Assembly: GCA_900404475.1 (NCBI GenBank)
Contig: OUQQ01000179.1
Span: forward strand, 1 to 31,648
Direction: 5' to 3'
DNA: 31,648 nucleotides
DNA from: Spongospora subterranea
Lineage: Eukaryota > Endomyxa > Phytomyxea > Plasmodiophorida > Plasmodiophoridae
Positions within the stretch are counted from its first letter, which is position 1. Each line of letters starts with the position of its first letter. Below are positions 29,884 through 31,648 of this stretch, piece by piece. Both the position numbers and the translations under genes were made by a program. A model generated the notes under the pieces. That model was not told the DNA's origin. It did no database searches and was given only the letters and a program-made list of their open reading frames with translations.

Positions 29884-30371
29884 TCACTTGAACATACTCT
29901 CTACGATTTGCCCTTTATGAAGTCTGTGGACCATGCGGTAAAGTAGTGGCCTAAACTACATCTCAAATATTGAATTACACGTTTTTTCAATTGTGATTAC
30001 AGATTGGGAGTGTTTATCGTAGTATGAGAGCCTAAATGCAAATGTGATGCAAGAAAGTCATTGTCGAACGGGGGCGGATTTGGCTGATTAGTTTCTGGCT
30101 GAAAAACAGAAAGTGTGTTATGATACCCGTTGAACTGGAGATAATCACGTATGAGTTCATTGATGATCAGATTATCAGTTGATAACTGAGGCCGGTCTTT
30201 GGGCTAACGAAAAATGTAAGCTCAAAACCACAAACTGGCCGCCTCGAGACTCGCCTGATCTTCAAGGGCGTTGAAGATCTCGGCCCTGATTCTGGCGTGC
30301 AATTGCCCAAGAACGCCACGTGATTCCAGTGTCTCGCGTAATACCTGCTTAAGATCCTCTAAAGAGGCCAT
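29884..30371 (-). CDS. CEP20: CEP20/FOR20 (FOPNL) basal body protein
   Basis: Homologue of FOR20, a centriolar-satellite and basal-body LisH protein needed for docking centrioles at the membrane and building cilia or flagella. Exons 30371-30255, 30203-30001 and 29950-29884 give 128 residues. Exon 1 (MASLEDLKQVLRETLESRGV, then ARIRAEIFNALED) aligns with human VAELKAVLKDTLEKKGVLG and KARIRAEVFNALDD. Exon 2 has the LisH motif STDNLIINELIRDYLQF (human SHENLLINELIREYLEF), then FDNDFLASHL. Exon 3 gives NLPLLYRMVHRLHKG (human TIPLLYGILAHFLRG). The first intron (30204-30254, 51 nt) starts with GC, not GT; the GC-AG reading gives an alignment free of gaps to the human protein. The second is 50 nt with GTAATC. 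The human C-terminal tail (about 45 residues) is absent. Confidence 0.88.
30204..30254 (-). other. GC-AG intron in the CEP20 gene
   Basis: Read on the minus strand, the intron begins GCGAGT after GATCAG and ends TTTCGTTAG. Its 51-nt length matches the other introns here. Splicing it joins ALEDQ to PKDRPQLSTDNL, matching ALDDDREPRPSLSHENL in human with no gap. The nearest GT alternative (GTTTGT, 16 nt inside) is out of phase. Confidence 0.7.
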
Positions 30372-30840
30372 GATCAATCGCCTGATAAATGAACGAGTAC
30401 TGGTTATCTGTTATCGAAGGGTGTGTGTGATCATTGGTCGTTGATACTGTGTAACATGATGATGATGATGATAGAGAGGGGGGGCGTGGCCTTCACACTG
30501 CCGTCATTACACCGACAGGATCTGTGGCCAAGATCGGACAACAACAATGGGCATTGGTGGTGTCAACTGATAATGGATACGGGCTATGCAAGGCCAAGGG
30601 ATCTGAGGTCAAGCATCATTCGCTGGGGGGTGAAGTGAAATTGATGTGGTCCAAAACCCTAGAAAGAACATGGAAACAAATGTAATCTTTGATGCACACC
30701 ATCGCCAGCGGAAACAATGACACGCCGAAACGTTTGACAATAGAGTAAAGCTTTGAAGACGACTTCACTACTAGAACAAATCAAAGTCAGAGATTTAAGA
30801 CGGATCTCTCAGCTAAGCTCACTCAACTCAAACAAACTCG
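30372..30840. other. Intergenic, with (GT)n and (ATG)n short repeats
   Basis: Upstream region of CEP20. It carries GTGTGTGTG near 30420, a run of four to five GAT/ATG triplets at about 30457-30472, and a G7 tract near 30478. The (GT)n-GATGATG combination resembles that just before the BCKDH E1-alpha start (14781-14797). No convincing ORF in the first 400 bp. Confidence 0.4.
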
Positions 30841-31210
30841 CTCAGACTACATAGATTTCGTCGTAAGCGCCAATCCCTGATTACCAACTAGACCAGGACC
30901 CAGGTTGGTCGCCAATTCATCAGAACATGTTGAACAAATATGTCGATCCTCTTTTGAAAGATACTTTGATCCAGTTGCCGATAAACAATTCAAAGACAAG
31001 CTGAAAAAGGATGAACGTGCCCGTAAAGCCGCCCACAAGAAAGAACAAGATCAGGCTATTCTACAACTAATCAATCAGGATCTTATTCAGACTATCACCG
31101 CGTTACTGAAACGACGTTCACAAAAAAATCGGCGTTTACTACTTTTGAGCTCGTTGGTTTGGGCGAACAGGGCGAGCGGTTTTCAGTGCGCCGTGACCAA
31201 TTTTTGGTGA
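30841..31210 (+). other. Coding-like segment, charged helical, no valid model
   Basis: An open plus-strand frame without an ATG (about 30905-31210) encodes a charged helical sequence (FERYFDPVADKQFKDKLKKD, then RARKAAHKKEQDQAILQLIN). A splice acceptor (GACCCAG) lies just before 30902, and a GTAAGC donor lies upstream at 30861, which would make a 41-nt intron. The upstream side, however, is not open in the matching phase. Its end lies inside the inverted repeat. It may be an exon of a gene I could not assemble, or a decayed copy. Confidence 0.25.
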
Positions 31211-31293
31211 ACGTCGTTTCAGTAAAGCGGTGATAGTCTTAGTAAGATCTTGCTTGGTTTAGTTGTAGAATGGGCCTGATCTTGTTCTTTCTT
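31037..31293. repeat. Large inverted repeat, arms about 85 bp, loop about 85 bp
   Basis: Left arm 31037-31121 and right arm 31207-31293 are reverse complements with few differences. The inner 31 bases of the arms (ACTATCACCGC, then TTACTGAAACGACGTTCAC) differ at one position only. The outer 25 (AAGAAAGAACAAGATCAGG onward) are nearly identical; the middle is more diverged, with a 2-bp length difference. Similarity fades into the loop. An RNA from either strand could fold into a long hairpin. Confidence 0.85.
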
Positions 31294-31648
31294 TAAGACC
31301 TTGATGCAATCGCAGACACAGTTCAAAGATTAAAGATTCACGACAGAACTCGAAATCTCCCATGAAATGACGACTTTGAACGTTTGCTTGAACGAGCTCT
31401 TTCAACATGTTGCGCTCTTGTTCCAAGAGCTGATCCAATTTTGGACCAAGCATTTGAGGTGTGTGCTGTCTTTGCAAATTCCATTTCGACTGATTTAGAC
31501 ATCCTGACAGCAATGTTGATACCAAACGGGTCCGGAAAGTAATGCAGCTGCTTGTTTACGCACGGGTGGGTAGCAACGACTTGGCAACGCTACGTCGGAT
31601 GCTCGATGAGTCGTCGCAGGCGACAGTTCACTTTCCTAACGCTCGCAA
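31259..31648 (-). other. Partial unidentified gene at the right edge
   Basis: The minus strand is exon-like from the edge down to a stop at 31259. The most protein-like frame ends TPQMLGPKLDQLLEQERNML, then KELVQANVQSRHFMGDFEFC, RESLIFELCLRLHQGLKERT and a stop. It is amphipathic and helical. Upstream, a GTAAAC donor (about 31561) and a TGTCAG acceptor (about 31506) give a plausible 56-nt intron, after an exon reading SIRRSVAKSLLPTR at the edge. That acceptor leads into a second open frame (MSKSVEMEFAKTAHTSNAWS), so the correct junction is undecided. The last 35 bp of the frame lie inside the inverted repeat. Function unknown; gene truncated by the window. Confidence 0.35.

Noticed and set aside
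29869..30035. Plus-strand exon chain (ILAQTSLEHTLYDLPFMKSV, then IGSVYRSMRA) with good GT and AG sites
   Set aside because: It is antisense to CEP20 exons 2 and 3, which align with the human protein. Reaching it would also need a 24-nt intron.

Overview
The window is nuclear DNA of a eukaryote with a compact genome. Genes sit close together on both strands. Most have short GT-AG introns: those I could place are about 42-69 nt, and one in the DLD gene is 100 nt. The proteins look opisthokont. Among them are a CEP20/FOR20 basal-body protein, TMEM220, a CECR2-like DDT protein, a fungal-style CSC1 channel and a GPI-anchored surface protein. CEP20 implies centrioles and a flagellum or cilium, so a zoosporic early-diverging fungus, an aphelid/rozellid or a unicellular holozoan all fit. 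The sequence alone does not decide between them.

Layout, left to right. 1-807 (-) is exon-like but unresolved. Three + genes follow: an AVT/SLC36-type amino acid transporter, a C1D/Rrp47 exosome cofactor, and an Erv2-like ER sulfhydryl oxidase preceded by a tandem repeat. On the - strand come CEBPZ/Noc1 (ribosome biogenesis), a coiled-coil protein, a GPI-anchored secreted protein, an unresolved locus with a weak thioredoxin-like segment (10.3-10.9 kb), and a CSC1/TMEM63 channel. On + come a four-TM protein, BCKDH E1-alpha, XPF/ERCC4, a type I membrane protein and AFG2/SPATA5 AAA ATPase. On - are dihydrolipoamide dehydrogenase and a nuclear-type coiled-coil protein. They are followed by the + DDT/WHIM gene, TMEM220 (-), an unknown + gene that converges with CEP20 (-), and a right edge with a large inverted repeat inside exon-like sequence.

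The products are mostly housekeeping: mitochondrial branched-chain keto acid oxidation (E1-alpha and E3 lie about 7 kb apart), ribosome and RNA maturation (CEBPZ, C1D, AFG2), DNA repair (XPF), chromatin (DDT protein), ER redox, and membrane transport or sensing. Several genes are broken into ORF fragments by introns (CEP20, the DDT gene, TMEM220, BCKDHA, AFG2, CEBPZ). I rebuilt them by matching splice phase to family alignments recalled from memory, so exon borders are predictions. I saw no tRNA, rRNA, CRISPR array or intact mobile element, and no convincing new multi-gene system. The most novel material is the unassigned proteins and the inverted repeat.
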